Source: Craterostigma plantagineum (Eukaryota > Streptophyta > Magnoliopsida > Lamiales > Linderniaceae). Taken from it: DNA of 64,000 nucleotides. A program made the position numbers and the translations under genes. Under the pieces are notes generated by a model that was not told where the DNA came from, ran no database searches, and worked only from the letters and a program-made list of their open reading frames with translations. Shown in pieces: positions 22,350 to 33,618 of the stretch. Where the stretch lies: assembly GCA_027422505.1 (NCBI GenBank), contig JAPQWV010001423.1, positions 25,000-88,999 of the forward strand, read 5' to 3'. How positions within the stretch are numbered: position 1 is the first letter of the stretch; every line of letters begins with the position of its first letter.

Positions 22350-22424
22350 ATTATTATGTTATTATTGTTGTTATTGTTGTTGTTGTTGTTGTTCCTGTTG
22401 TTGTGGTTATTATATTATTATTAG
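22350..22424. repeat. TTG/TTA trinucleotide microsatellite
   Basis: An interrupted run of TTG units with TTA units on both sides. It abuts the left target duplication of the MULE-like element at 22446. Confidence 0.9.
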
Positions 22425-22445
22425 TATTTATGTTAATAATTATGA

Positions 22446-22815
22446 GGTGATCTATAGAAAAATACCAAATTATATAGAAAATTTGCAAGTTAGTACCCCT
22501 GTCTCGACTGTGCGTACCATTTTCCCGGTCTTGACGTACTTTTTTATATGTGTATTTGATACCACGTTACACATCTCTATGGTACTCATGGTACCTATAT
22601 ACGTTCCAAACGGTACCTTGCGGCAAGCCATATGTTGGTACCATTTTCTAGCTATATTACGTAGCACAATATGTTTCTCTATGATACCTAAATGTGTGAT
22701 ATGATGTACCTTGCGGCGGGCGGGTACCAATGTGCAAAAAATCTAATCTGACAGGTACCTGCATATAAAAAAATACTGACAGGGTACTGTCTTGCTATGT
22801 TTATGTAAAATCCCC
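22446..22815. mobile_element. Small MULE-like element E (370 bp)
   Basis: Flanked by TAATTATGA (22437-22445) and TTATTATGA (22816-22824), a 9-bp duplication with one mismatch. The ends GGTGATCTATAGAAAAATA and complement GGGGATTTTACATAAACATA are inverted repeats, and each is followed by an AGTACCC(C)TGTC block. The left terminal sequence closely matches the right end of element D, so both belong to one family. The interior is rich in GTACC words and encodes nothing recognisable. Confidence 0.6.
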
Positions 22816-22824
22816 TTATTATGA

Positions 22825-24040
22825 TGATTTTTTTATTGTTATTATTGTTATTGGATGATTGCTATATTTTCTTTAGGTTTGCATGTATGTGAACGCTGAT
22901 CTAGGTTAATATGTTCCAAATTATTTAGTACTGAAAATAATGAAGACAACATATTATTACCAGTTTGAGTTTTCATTAAATGAGCGTGATGGAACTTTTT
23001 CATTTGGTATACAATCCTTATTTACGTCAAAGACAAAAATTAGACATAATTGAACAAGATTATATTAAGAAGAAATAGATCGAAAGTCTCACGAGAAACG
23101 TTCAAGGGTAATGATGATAGTTGTGAAACATTTCGAATTAATCTTTGTTAGATAGCGATTATTGGAATAATTAATGATTATTATTTTTTTGTTTTTTATT
23201 TATTTATGCGTTAATATTACTTTCAAATATTAAAGTCAAAATAATTGAATTGTTGCTTTGATATTAGTTTCTGTTGTCCTTGTCTTGATTCAAATTCAAA
23301 TTTGTTAGGGTTCTCGAATCAAGTGTTGATCGAACTGAAGTGGATTATATTTACGAGTATTTTCAAAGTGTTGCTCAATCTTGCGAGTATTTCCAAGTTA
23401 CTACTAGGTTCTGTCAGAGGTCATAGAGTGAGTGAACTTGGATTTGTCACTGATATTCTCAATTATAGACCCCTACACTCATGAACGAATAATTGAAGCG
23501 TCGACGTACCAAGTTAACTATTTTAAAAATTAAAAAATTAGTTTTAGTGGCTTGATGGAAAATCGGTACATTGCATCTAGTATCCTAAGTTTATAATCTT
23601 TCCCATTGTAATAAAAATAAGATTAACGAACGATGTGTGGATCTGGTCAAACGCGTAAGCAACTGATGTATCGAAACAAATCGGATGGCGGGAAATAAAA
23701 ATAACATAATTTAGGCGTGAACATAGTAATAAATTATAATAACGCACATTGCACTTCCCATCACAATTATAAAAAGAAGAAAGGTGTTATATAATAGGGT
23801 GTCTCCCATGAAATTTACATATAAGAGAGAGATCAAAACAGGCGAAAATGAGCCCAGATTCACAATACATTTGCTAAGAAAAAATAGTCATCAATCAACT
23901 AAACATATATGGCGGAAACATCAGCCCTTGGGTAGCTCCTCGACAGTATTGATAAACTCATTGATACTTCAAAAACTTCTTGCGATACGCGTCAACGGCG
24001 ACGAACAGAAGGCAAGCAGAGTTTATTCACCAGATTCGCA
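22825..24040. other. AT-rich intergenic DNA with retrotransposon remnant at its end
   Basis: No gene is supported. The last part, about 23780-24040, is open for 97 codons on the plus strand and runs into a polypurine tract and LTR, so it is probably the truncated 3' internal end of a copia element, but no domain is recognisable. Confidence 0.35.
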
Positions 24041-24042
24041 GC

Positions 24043-24571
24043 TGGAGGGGGAGAATTGTTGGTCCGGCCTTTGGTGACAAACTCATGGACAATAAAGAGC
24101 CAACAAGGCTTATCTAAAGATTGTATGCAATGACATAATCTTTATTGGCCTTTTGCTCAAGAAATTGTTATATAAAGGATTCATCGTGCTTCATTCTATG
24201 TATCCCAAGAGCAAAGTAAATATATATAGTCTTAGTGCGAGAGAATGTAGAAAGAAAATTTATCCGGGTGGATAAGGGTGAGAGCGAGTTTTAGTTTTAC
24301 TGGGGTAGTTGGGAGTACGTACAAACACATTACCCGGGTGGATAATGGGTCTCGAGTTTGGGTTTAAACACGAGTGTTAAATTTGTACGGTGTAACATTT
24401 CCATATAGTAAAGCTGGTGCTCTCCGTGGAGGTAGGCGATGTTGGCCGAACCACGTAAAAATCTCGTGTTCTCTCTTGTTGTCATTTCGATTTTATATTG
24501 TCCAACAAAATTGTCGCGGGTCCAAAATAGACATTCTGTTGAGCACGAAAAGTTACCGCTCAACCCCAACA
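24043..24571 (+). mobile_element. copia remnant: polypurine tract plus 3' LTR
   Basis: GGAGGGGGAGAA at 24044-24055 is a classic copia polypurine tract directly before TGTTGGTCCGG at 24057. An LTR starting there can end at CCCAACA (24571), giving TGTTGG/CCAACA inverted termini, or at GTCCAACA (24507). Choice of end is uncertain. Gag and pol are absent, so this is the 3' end of a 5'-truncated element. Confidence 0.55.
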
Positions 24572-25126
24572 AAAATCACGTTCTTTTATTTTTCTTTTTT
24601 ATTCCCATCATTCGATGAAAGCAGCTCTAGCAGCTGATATTCATAAGTATTATTTTATTTTGTATGTTCTAATTGCGAGATGTAAAATGGAATACAGGGG
24701 ACCGATGTTAATTACGTACATGTTTGTTCTATTCTATTGCCTAACGTTTAAACATTTACGTAGAAATCTATTTATTCAACTATAAGATTAAAGCCGATTA
24801 TTAGAGTCAGGGTTTCAACCGTAGCAAGTGTGGCTGCGAACGAAATTATTTAAATCAATTGATGGACTTGATAAAGCGCGAACACAGAATATTATAATAA
24901 ACCTAAATGTTGAATAAAGAATAGACCTGGTCAAGTGTGACAGTGACACGAAATATAATAAACGTAAAATTGTGAACTTAACCGGAAAACTAAAAATATT
25001 GCCAACCTGCTCCAGTGTGAACAGAAGAATATAATGACATAAAAATTTGTACAAAATATATATGAATACGTATGAAATGGCTGTAAATAAGAATATCACA
25101 GATCTAGAACCGTGAAGAGAATATTA
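24572..25126. other. Intergenic DNA with three degenerate repeats
   Basis: No gene. Three related blocks begin near 24867, 24928 and 25006, each with CTKGTMAA or CTGCTCCA, then GYGTGA or CGCGAACA, then AATATAATAA or a close variant. They may be decayed tandem copies of a 60-80 bp unit. Confidence 0.3.
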
Positions 25127-25490
25127 TCTATTCTATTTTATAAAGAGCTTAGCCCTCGTAGAATTAATTTCTAATTTAATTTGGTCTGTCAATTAGTTTC
25201 AATCAATCATGTTTTATCTACAATTACAAATTGACTAAAAATAGAATTATTAGCCCACATTGTTAGATAAGAAAACTGTACCTTAATTTCACTCTATTTT
25301 TGGTACAAAAATGACATCCAACACGTTCAATTATTAAATGACCAACTACCTTTACTTACTATTTTTAGCTGATTATAACTTAATTATTTTTTGTTAATTA
25401 CAATTATACTTTTAATTTAATAAATCAATATATATTTTTAATTATAATATGATATTAAGCACGCGCATTTGAGTGTGCAAGAATACTACT
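25127..25490 (+). mobile_element. Helitron-like element, low confidence
   Basis: The start TCTATTCTATTTTATAAAGAG after an A at 25126 matches the form of plant Helitron 5' ends. Near the far end there is a short hairpin GCACGC...GTGTGC (25459-25478) 10 bases before ATACTACT, but the strict CTRR terminus is not present, so this may be diverged or misjudged. A second near-identical 5'-like end, TCTATTCTACTATTAAGAG, starts at 25505, only 15 bases later. Confidence 0.35.
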
Positions 25491-25504
25491 ATCGTAGCTT
25501 GTTA

Positions 25505-25700
25505 TCTATTCTACTATTAAGAGTGAGGGGTTAGGATAAACCGTCAATGGTCTGTCTCAATTGACCAATCAGATTTTTTCTACCACCTTCGATAAGCTCA
25601 TAATAACTACCAAATTTTATTTTTAAAATATTACTTATTATAATGATAACTATTTTATTTTATTGCACAACTTACCAGGTACAACTAAGTGGTGGCATTA
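25505..25700 (+). mobile_element. Second Helitron-like 5' end
   Basis: TCTATTCTACTATTAAGAGTG begins after an A at 25504 and resembles the end at 25127. No 3' terminus was found before the CNL gene; the end coordinate is arbitrary. It lies in the promoter region of that gene. Confidence 0.28.
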
Positions 25701-26239
25701 TTTAATTCATATTGAATAAAACAACGAAGGGTAGCGAGGCTCTCTCTATCTATATGCATGCTCTCTCCTACTTTGTAACAGACACTTCACAAATAAGATT
25801 TGTTAACCAAAGAAAAAAAATTAAAAAAAAAAATGGCGGAACAAGAAGCTTTGAAGTACCTCCTCGAGAACTTAGGCGGCACCATCAACTTTCACTGGGA
25901 TCTGATCCTCAAATCTGTCGATGAAGCTGAACAGTTGAGAAAGATCTCAGATACTTTATGGACTTCCTAGTGAACGTCTCAAAGAAGAAAACCCAAGACG
26001 AACGACAGTTGATGCGTGAAATACGCGAGGCTGTATACGATGCCGAGGACGTGATGGACGCCTTCGTAACGCATATGTCTTCGTTTAAGTCAAAGTCATG
26101 GTGGTCCAACAAAACTTCCCGTATCATCACAACCGATAAAATTGCACAGAAGGTGCGCGAAATTAGAGATAAATTGCACGACTTCCGCAACTTCGTTGAA
26201 GAGATTAAGAAGAACGATGATGGTGTAAACGACGTTGAG

Positions 26240-26846
26240 GTATAGATACTTTTTTCGGGCTTCTTGAAAAAGTGTTCCGAATAGTTTTTTTTTTGTGTTG
26301 GCCCTAGGCTTATTTCGAGGATGAAGTGTGTTTTCCTTAGAATTCCATTTGGTACCGTGTTTATGGCTTTTTCTAGTTATTCCCAAAGATATTTTCAATT
26401 CCGAAAGGTAACCCTTTGTTTAAGACGTTTACAACTGGTACAAAAAGTATTTTTCAGTTCCGTTGATACCCGACATCATTAAAAAAATTCACGTTGATAC
26501 TCCGTATTTAAACTTTTCCCAAGTGGTGCACAAAGTATTTTAAAGTATGTACCATTAACGTATTACGCTGCGATTTTAAAGTCTCACTTGTTTGAACACA
26601 CTTTGAACCCTAATTAGAAAAAGCAACACATGGATACCAATGGAATTGAAAAATAGTTTGGCTATCAGTTAGAGAAAGTCTTAAACACAGGGTTAAAAAT
26701 AACTTTAACACCAACCCAAAAAGCTTTAAGAGATGAGTAGTGAGTACCATGTGGAATAAATTCTCTTTTCCTTTCCTTTATTATTTGAGTAGGGTGATGC
26801 CATTAGGGTTTATTATTGAGACGGTCAGCTGTGCTTTGATTGACAG
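26240..26846 (+). other. Intron of the CNL gene
   Basis: Donor GAG|GTATAG at 26239/26240 and acceptor TTGACAG|GTTTCC at 26846/26847 join the coiled-coil exon to the NB-ARC exon in phase 0. The enclosed 607 bases are AT-rich and have stops in all frames. Splicing is inferred from consensus and frame continuity. Confidence 0.7.
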
Positions 26847-28497
26847 GTTTCCCTGCCAAGAGAAACAAATGTGGTCGGTTTCGAGACCGATACTCAAATA
26901 ATAATCGAACATCTTCTCAAAGACACTGAACATCTTGGCATCGTCTCCATCACCGGTATGCCTGGTCTCGGCAAATCGACCTTGGCCGGGAAAGTCTTCC
27001 GACATCAACTATAGAAAATGCATACCCGGTGGACACACGCATATGGGTTCCTGTTTTTGAGCTCCCTCTAAGACGCGTGTTTCTCAAGATTCTGAGAAAA
27101 TTCACAACAATAACCGAGCAAATTCTCCGCATGGAAGAAGACGATCTCCTACAAAAAATTCGAGAATCTCTGAAGGAGAGGAAGTTCTTGATTGTAATGG
27201 ATGGCGTATGGTCGTCCGAGGACTGGAAGAAAATCCGCGAGGCTCTTCCCACCAGCAATCGTCTCGGTAAAGTATTGATTACGAGCCGCCATGCCGACGT
27301 CGCGCTGTCTGCTAACTACCAACACAAGCTACAGCCTTTATGTCCCAAGGATAGAACGGAACTCCTACAGCGTGAGGTTTTTAATGAGCCGAGGTGGAGG
27401 TCCATATTTAAAAAAGATGGAGAAGAAATAGCCAAGGAATGTGATGGGCTACCACTTGTAACAGTGGTTACAGGAACATTATTAAGGCGAAATTCCATCA
27501 ATGTCCAGACAACGATACAGCAAACCTGGAGGAATGGGAAAAATCTCAGAGGGACTAGGCAAACGTTTTCAAGACGACCAGGAACGTACGATCGAGAAAG
27601 CTTTTTCATTGAGTTATGAAAGATTGCCCTATCTCTTGAGAGCTTGTTTTCTCTACTTTGGGATGTTCCCTAGAGGCACCGCGATCCCCACATGGAATTT
27701 GTTTCAGATGTGGATTGCGGAGGGATTCGTTCAAGAAAGTAAAGATTACAATTTAGAAGAAACTGCAGCAAACTATTTAGAAGATCTCATAAATAGGAAC
27801 TTGGTAACGGCCGTTAAAAGAAATTCCGGTGGTAAAGTTAAAACTTGCCGGATTCATAAGTTTCTCTGGATTTTTGCAAGAAGCAAGCTGGAAAAGAGAA
27901 TGAAAATTTCCTCGAAGAGATTACTCTTCGAGAAATATCAGAGCCCGTTACGAAGAACGATAGATTCCGTCGCCTTTATGTCCCTTCAGATATCATTCCA
28001 AAATTTGCAGCTTCGGCTTCCAAACCTTCCGTACGTGGGGTTCGTTCGTTAGTTTGTAGATCTACATCTACGAAAAACGTACATTTGGAAAAGAAGCACG
28101 TTTCCAAATTGCGGGTGCTTTAAAGTCTCTTAGAGTCTTTGACGTGAAGCCCGCCGTGATCAATGAAGTCCCCGCTGATTTGCATGAGTTGCTTTCTCTG
28201 AGGTACGTCCATTTGTCCTTCAAATCGATGACTCTACCTAGCGATATATCCAAGCTCTGGAACGTACGAACTCTCATCGTCGAGACGACAGAGCGTACTC
28301 TTAACATCAAAGCTGACATATGGAAGATGCCTAATTTGAAACACGTAAAGGCCAAAGAAATCACTAGGTTGCCGAAACCAACAAGTGCCACCGTAAAAGA
28401 CTCAACAATAGAGACGCTCGGAACAATATCTCCTGAAAGTTGCACGTCTGACATTCTCAATGCGGTGGCAAAAACGCTGAGGAGGTTAAGCATTCGT

Positions 28498-28644
28498 GGG
28501 AAACTCCAAACGCTTCTGACCAGCCAGAGTAACGAAGGCTCGTCCAATGGGAAACCCGAAACGCCTCAGACCAGTAACAAAGGCTTGTTCAGTGGGAAAC
28601 TCAAAGCGCTTCTGAACAGCCAGAGTAACAAAGGCTCGTTCGAT
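28498..28644 (+). repeat. In-frame peptide triplication in the LRR region
   Basis: Three successive units of 17, 15 and 17 codons begin GKLQTLLTSQSNEGSSN, GKPETPQTSNKGLFS and GKLKALLNSQSNKGSFD. All keep frame. They sit between recognisable LRRs and look like a tandem duplication of a loop-like Ser/Asn/Lys-rich segment. Confidence 0.85.
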
Positions 28645-29432
28645 AATATGGCGAAGCTGATAGAGCTCGAGAGGTTAAGCTTTGGAACGATGTATTTCCA
28701 GCCTCACCTTTAGATGGCGCATTGTTAGAACTTCCTCCGTCTGCTACGTTTCCACCCAAATTGAAGATACTGACATTGTCGAACTCGAAGGCCTTCCTCG
28801 ATTGGAGTCAGATGGAAGTCCTCGGTAGTCTTAAGAAATTGGAGGTCCTCAAATTAAAAAACGCATTCAAGGGGAGTTTTTGGGAAACCGCCGATGATGG
28901 GTTTCGCAGCCTTAAAGTGTTGCTCATAGAGAGCTCGACTTTAGAGGATTGGAAATGTCCCATGGGATATTTCTCAACATCATGCGCCTTGAGTTGCGTA
29001 ACTGCAACCATCTTCGAGAAGTCCCAACCGAGTTTGCAAAAAAAGACAATCTAAGTTCGCTTATCTTGGAAAATTGCCTCGACAGTGCAGTCGACTCGGC
29101 CAAAGAGATCAAAAGGAAGAAGATGGAAGCTGATGCCAAAGCCAAGTTCACCGTGAGTATCATCGAAAGCGGTAACGTTTCTCAAAATTAACGAAGGTAT
29201 GGTTATAAAAAAAAAAAAAATTGTCTTTCCTTGTCCACGCTCGATGGTAAGAATTCCAACTGTTTTGTGTTCGAACAGTCGTGCTGTAGAGGAACGCGAA
29301 TAAGGAAGAGCGGTTCCTCGCGCGAAGATTACATATTCATGCACTCGAGACTCGACGCAACTTGTATTGTTTGAATAATTATGGTTGTATTTGCATTTCC
29401 TGCTATGTTGATTCTGTTTGTACGCTTGCTGC

Positions 29433-30371
29433 TAGGGACGCAAAAGAATCGAATATTTCTGATTCGATTCGCGATTCGATTCGGAATATTCGTATTCAAA
29501 TTCGAATATTCGAATATCGAATACGAATACGAATAGTTTTTTCGATTCGAATAGTTATCGAATACGAATACGAATATATCGTTATTCGATTCGTATACTT
29601 ATCGAATAATTCGATTCGATTTAAATTAAATATTATATATATTATATACATAATAAGGCCCACTAAGCATTTTTTAGTTATTTAGTTATTAGCCCAACCA
29701 AATCCCCAAAATCATTCTTAATTCACGTGAGGAGTATCATTTCAATTTTCAAGCCGAACACTTTGAACCCTAAGGACTCTTCTTTCTCACGCTGTCTCGT
29801 CTCTCTTTCTCCCAGCCACCACCACAGTAAAAAACCACCAGGCACCAACACTCTCTCTTACACACCGCCACTGGCAGCCACCACAACCACCAGTGGTCTC
29901 TCTCACGACCGCGTCGACCACCGACAGCGCCACCACTGGTTCCACCACGCTCGGCTCTCTCTCTCGATCGCAATCGCTGTACCGCGTCGACCACCGGCAG
30001 CGCCACCACTGTTTATTTGAAATTTAATGATTTTGGTTGGTAGAACTTTTGCTAGATTTATTTGATAAAAATGGTGTTTTTGATTTTGGTCGGTCGCAAT
30101 CGCAGTACTACGCTGTTTTTTATTTTATTTTTTACCAGAATGGCGTTATTTTGCACTTTTTAGTATTTTCAGGTATTTTTGGGGAAAAAAAATTAGGAAA
30201 AAAATTCGAATATCGAATATTCGCGAATCGGCCGAATATCATTATCGAATCGATCGAATCGATTTTATGATTCGTCACGAATCGAATACCGAATACGAAT
30301 ATCAGAAAAAATTGACGAATACGAATAGTAAATGCAAATATTCGATTCGGTTCGGTTCGTTTACAACCCTA
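29433..30371. mobile_element. hAT-type element with perfect 8-bp target duplication
   Basis: CTTGCTGC occurs at 29425-29432 and again at 30372-30379. The left end TAGGGACG and complement of the right end TAGGGTTG are inverted, and both ends lead into dense CGAATACGAATAT/ATTCGATTCG repeats. The centre (about 29755-30015) is distinct: GC-richer, CT-rich and CCACCA-rich, with a 74-base duplication of CGCGTCGACCACCG and flanking bases near 29909 and 29983. No transposase domain is visible, so it is an internally deleted or sequence-capturing hAT derivative. Confidence 0.75.
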
Positions 30372-30600
30372 CTTGCTGCCTCAATCAAGGACCTTGTATG
30401 TTTTTCTATATGACGACAATTTGGTTTTTGTGATAACTCAAAATTATGAGAATAATGCTACATTTCCATCTATTTTGCCAACAACCATCCCAACCACTGC
30501 TTATGTTCATCTTATTTTAACCAATTCAATCATTGGTCCCAAATTACATCTAGTCAACTATGAGAAGAATATTAGGAATAACTATATTTTAATTCGCTAA

Positions 30601-30980
30601 TGTTTGGAAATGGACGTTTGGATTCCCATTGTGACTTTTAGTTCCAAATGTTATTGATTTTGGACCGTTTTGATTCCCTAATTAATTTAGTTAATTTAGA
30701 CGAAATTTAACACGTGATATGATTATCTTTTACACGATTTAATACCTTATAACTCATCATCTTCTTCGACTTAAAAAGCATAATGCACCACATTTAACTC
30801 AGCTTCGAGGTCGTCAATCCTTCCATATATGCAATGCGTAATCATGCTAACATGCATTTACGTCGAAAAAGATTATTAGGTTTTAAGTTGATTAAAAGGA
30901 GATCATGTGCTTTCACGTGTTAAATTCCGTCTAAATTAGCGATTAAAACGTTCTAACTTTGAGAACTAACTCGAAACATG
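30601..30980. repeat. Inverted-repeat element, ends unresolved
   Basis: A left arm (to about 30720) containing TTAGACGAAATTTAACACGTGA is matched in inverse orientation by a right arm (about 30905-30960) containing TCACGTGTTAAATTCCGTCTAA. Outer parts also match loosely (ATGTTTGGA against ATGTTTCGA). I could not find a target duplication. It has no coding capacity. Confidence 0.45.
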
Positions 30981-31008
30981 AATACCAGAAAAGCCCGTCC
31001 CGAACAAT

Positions 31009-31055
31009 GTGGACGAAAAATAATGTTCGCCCGTGGACGAAAAATAATGTTCGCC
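31009..31055. repeat. Two-copy 23-bp tandem repeat
   Basis: GTGGACGAAAAATAATGTTC followed by GCC occurs at 31009-31031 and 31033-31055, identical in both copies. No further copies. Confidence 0.85.
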
Positions 31056-31321
31056 TAGAGAATATATACACCATATGACACGGTAATAATGTACATATAG
31101 CTACTCCTCATTAGGCACCACGTGATGACTTGAGGAAGTAAATTATTGGTAAAATATAATTCCATAGACAAAACAACCGCTGAACTGAGGCTTCGAACAA
31201 AGTAATATGTATTGATAGCTGGTTTAGGGAAATAGGTAACGTATTAGTATAGTTTTAGCTCCTTAATCTATATGTATGTCAGCATCAGCAGTCAATTTAG
31301 TTGTTGTACCTAATGAAATTA

Positions 31322-32087
31322 GGGCTATTAAATTTCAGGCCCCGTTAGCAAGTTTGGTTAGAAATCAGGCCCCATTAATGTTTGGGTTAAAGAGAAGGAC
31401 CCAATTTAAGGTTTTATTAGAGTTCAGGCCCCAAATGCTGCAAAAAGACTTTTTTACCCTTGTTTATTCTGCTTTTCCGCCCAAAACACGACCTGCTTAT
31501 TCGATACGACTTCATTGCAATCTGGTACCATATTATTTTGGTATATTTTATTATTGATTTGGGTAACGTTTCTTATGATAATTATACCACTTTACTCCTT
31601 TTTAGTACCACATTTGCTAATATAAAATACCAAATGTACCACTTTATCGCAATCTGGTACCAAATCTGCTAATTATACCACTTTTCTCCACTGATTAACA
31701 ATTCATATGGTAATTATACCACTTTATGCCTTTCTGATATCAAATCATTTGAAATAAATACCACATGAGGAAAAGTAATCTCTCGTTAGTTGATTACCAA
31801 TTAATATCTCGTACCAGATGATAACAATTCATATGGTAATTATACCACTTTACTCCTTTGTAGTACCAGTTTTGTCACGACCAATGGTAATTATACCACT
31901 TTCCTCCTTTTTCGTACCACATCGTCTAAAATGTATACCGAAAGATAATAAACACCTAAGGGCATTTTCGTCAAATCACTGTTTATGTCCTTTTACTTTG
32001 AATTTTATGAAAATTAAACTATGTTTTATATGACTAGGGCCTGAAATCAAACCAAAATTAACATAGGGCCTGACATCGAAAGCTCCC
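31322..32087. mobile_element. MULE-like element C (766 bp)
   Basis: A perfect 9-bp target duplication ATGAAATTA lies at 31313-31321 and 32088-32096. The inverted ends start GGGCTATTAAATTTCAGGCC and complement GGGAGCTTTCGATGTCAGGC, and both arms repeat a TCAGGCCC module about 30-35 bases further in. The interior repeats short words such as TACCACTTTA and GGTACCA. Nine-base duplications and long inverted arms are the Mutator-like pattern. No transposase present. Confidence 0.75.
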
Positions 32088-32439
32088 ATGAAATTAACGT
32101 ATTTTCCATGACTTTGTTACAATGAAAAGTACAAGCAATGGTCCGCCAATCGAGCCATCTTGGGGGAGGAATGAGGATCAGCATCAAATGAGCTGTAATT
32201 TTGTCGTCATTATTATTACTTAAAATTTTGTAGTGATATCTTGCATTGACTGTAATCTTAATATTAGGTCATAATGTTAAATAATAAATATTGAGAGTTG
32301 GTTTAAAGGAATGGCTATACGTTTTCTCCGGAAAATAAATAAAATATATGTCGCAACGCAATCAATGGATCTAAAATATAGTTTTGGCATCAATCAATAT
32401 ATCAAATTGGTCGTTGTACCTAATGAGATCGATGGTTAC

Positions 32440-32703
32440 GTGTTTTCGATTATTTAAGTTGTAGGTGTTTTCCCATATGTGGGAGTCTTTCCCTCCCCTT
32501 ATGGGAGCGTTTCTTCTCCCCTAGTGGGAGTTCCCTTCGGGGCTTCTTTTCCTTTTTGGGACTTGAGAACGGACATCGTGCTATCATCGGTATTTTACGC
32601 AATAATGATCGAATATGTTGTATTGTAATATTTTAATTATTTGCTCTATTGTAATTTTTGTCCATTTGGATGCTTGAAATGATATCCTTCTTTCAAAAAA
32701 AGT
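32440..32703 (+). mobile_element. Possible LINE 3'-end fragment
   Basis: GGGAGT-rich sequence followed by an AT-rich stretch with TTGTATTGTAATATT and an ending TTCAAAAAAA is the general look of a plant L1-type 3' untranslated end. AAGTTG occurs before and after it as a possible short duplication. No coding sequence is included, so this is tentative. Confidence 0.3.
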
Positions 32704-33618
32704 TGAAGCTAATGAGCTGTATTTAATGTGATATATTTGTGACGAAACCGAAGATTTTCAGTATTTTAATGCAAAGGTTAGGCAAGTAATTATAGATGAC
32801 AAAACACTAGTCATATCACACTGTTAACAACCTGGCAAAACTGAACTTCACTGACCTAAGGAATCTTCAACGTTGTATTAAGGGGCAATTACGGATCAGG
32901 CCCTAGAAAAGTTTTAATTTAGTGATGAGGCCCTGTCAGAATAATCTTTAGTTTAAAGGACCAGTTTTTTAAAAAATTCAAGGTAAAGGCCCAAACTATG
33001 TTTTTACTAAAATACCCTTCGTAAAGGGTTCTCTGAAGTGGTATTCGACGCGATATTTATGTTACATAGATCTGACGACTTGTTACCGTAATAACCAAAC
33101 ACGTTACTTTAAACTGATAAAATGTTACTTCCCGATAGTAAACTGTTTTTTTATGCATTTTTATATATATTCGGCTAATCGAAACCCAGTTTTCGCAGAA
33201 TCGAGCACAATCGACTACCCCATCAACCAATCAATTCAACGTGTTCACGTAGGATTTATCTGATATTGCTGAAGTACGATGTATGAATTTTGATGAATTT
33301 TTTATACGGTTTGAAATTCGAGAAAAAAACGGGCCAAATCGAGCTATATTTTCGTAGCAATTGCAGCTAATCTTTGTGTATTCGAGGTACCCATCGTTTG
33401 GGCATTTCATAGGCTCTGTCAATTTTGAACAATCGTCACCTCATCAATTTTGAAACCTACGTTGTGTGAAAGTGGTCGTATGGAAGGCATAGATTCATCT
33501 GGAATAAGTGTTACTATTTTATGCATTCTTGTTACTGATTTATGTTTTCGTCTTATAAACGTACGAACAAAGTGTATCATGATACAAAAGGTAACTTATA
33601 ATCGATTTGGTCATTTTT

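Larger units (their letters stand above)
25833..29191 (+). pseudogene. CNL (coiled-coil NB-LRR) resistance gene, R1-like, frameshifted
   Basis: The start ATG at 25833 (MAEQEALKYLLENLGG) opens an Rx-type coiled-coil domain with AVYDAEDVMDAFV, the EDVID-type motif. After one intron comes the NB-ARC: VVGFE, P-loop GMPGLGKSTLA, kinase-2 FLIVMDGVW, RNBS-B KVLITSRH, GLPL CDGLPLVTV, RNBS-D CFLYFGMFPRG, and the MHD region reading RIHKF. LRRs follow to the stop at 29189-29191. NB-LRRs are cytoplasmic immune receptors switching between ADP and ATP states. The gene is complete in length but the frame changes near 25940, 27010, 27540, 27890, 28105, 28690 and 28955. I see small indels rather than nonsense substitutions, so assembly error is possible. 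Resemblance to late-blight R1 homologues is from recalled sequence character. Confidence 0.85.

Noticed and set aside
22336..22704. 122-codon frame starting in a microsatellite
   Set aside because: The N-terminal Cys/Tyr run is the TTG repeat read in frame and the rest is the MULE-like element; not a gene.
29362..29685. 107-codon frame with Arg/Ile/Glu repeats
   Set aside because: It is the ATTCGAAT-type terminal repeat of the hAT-type element read in frame.
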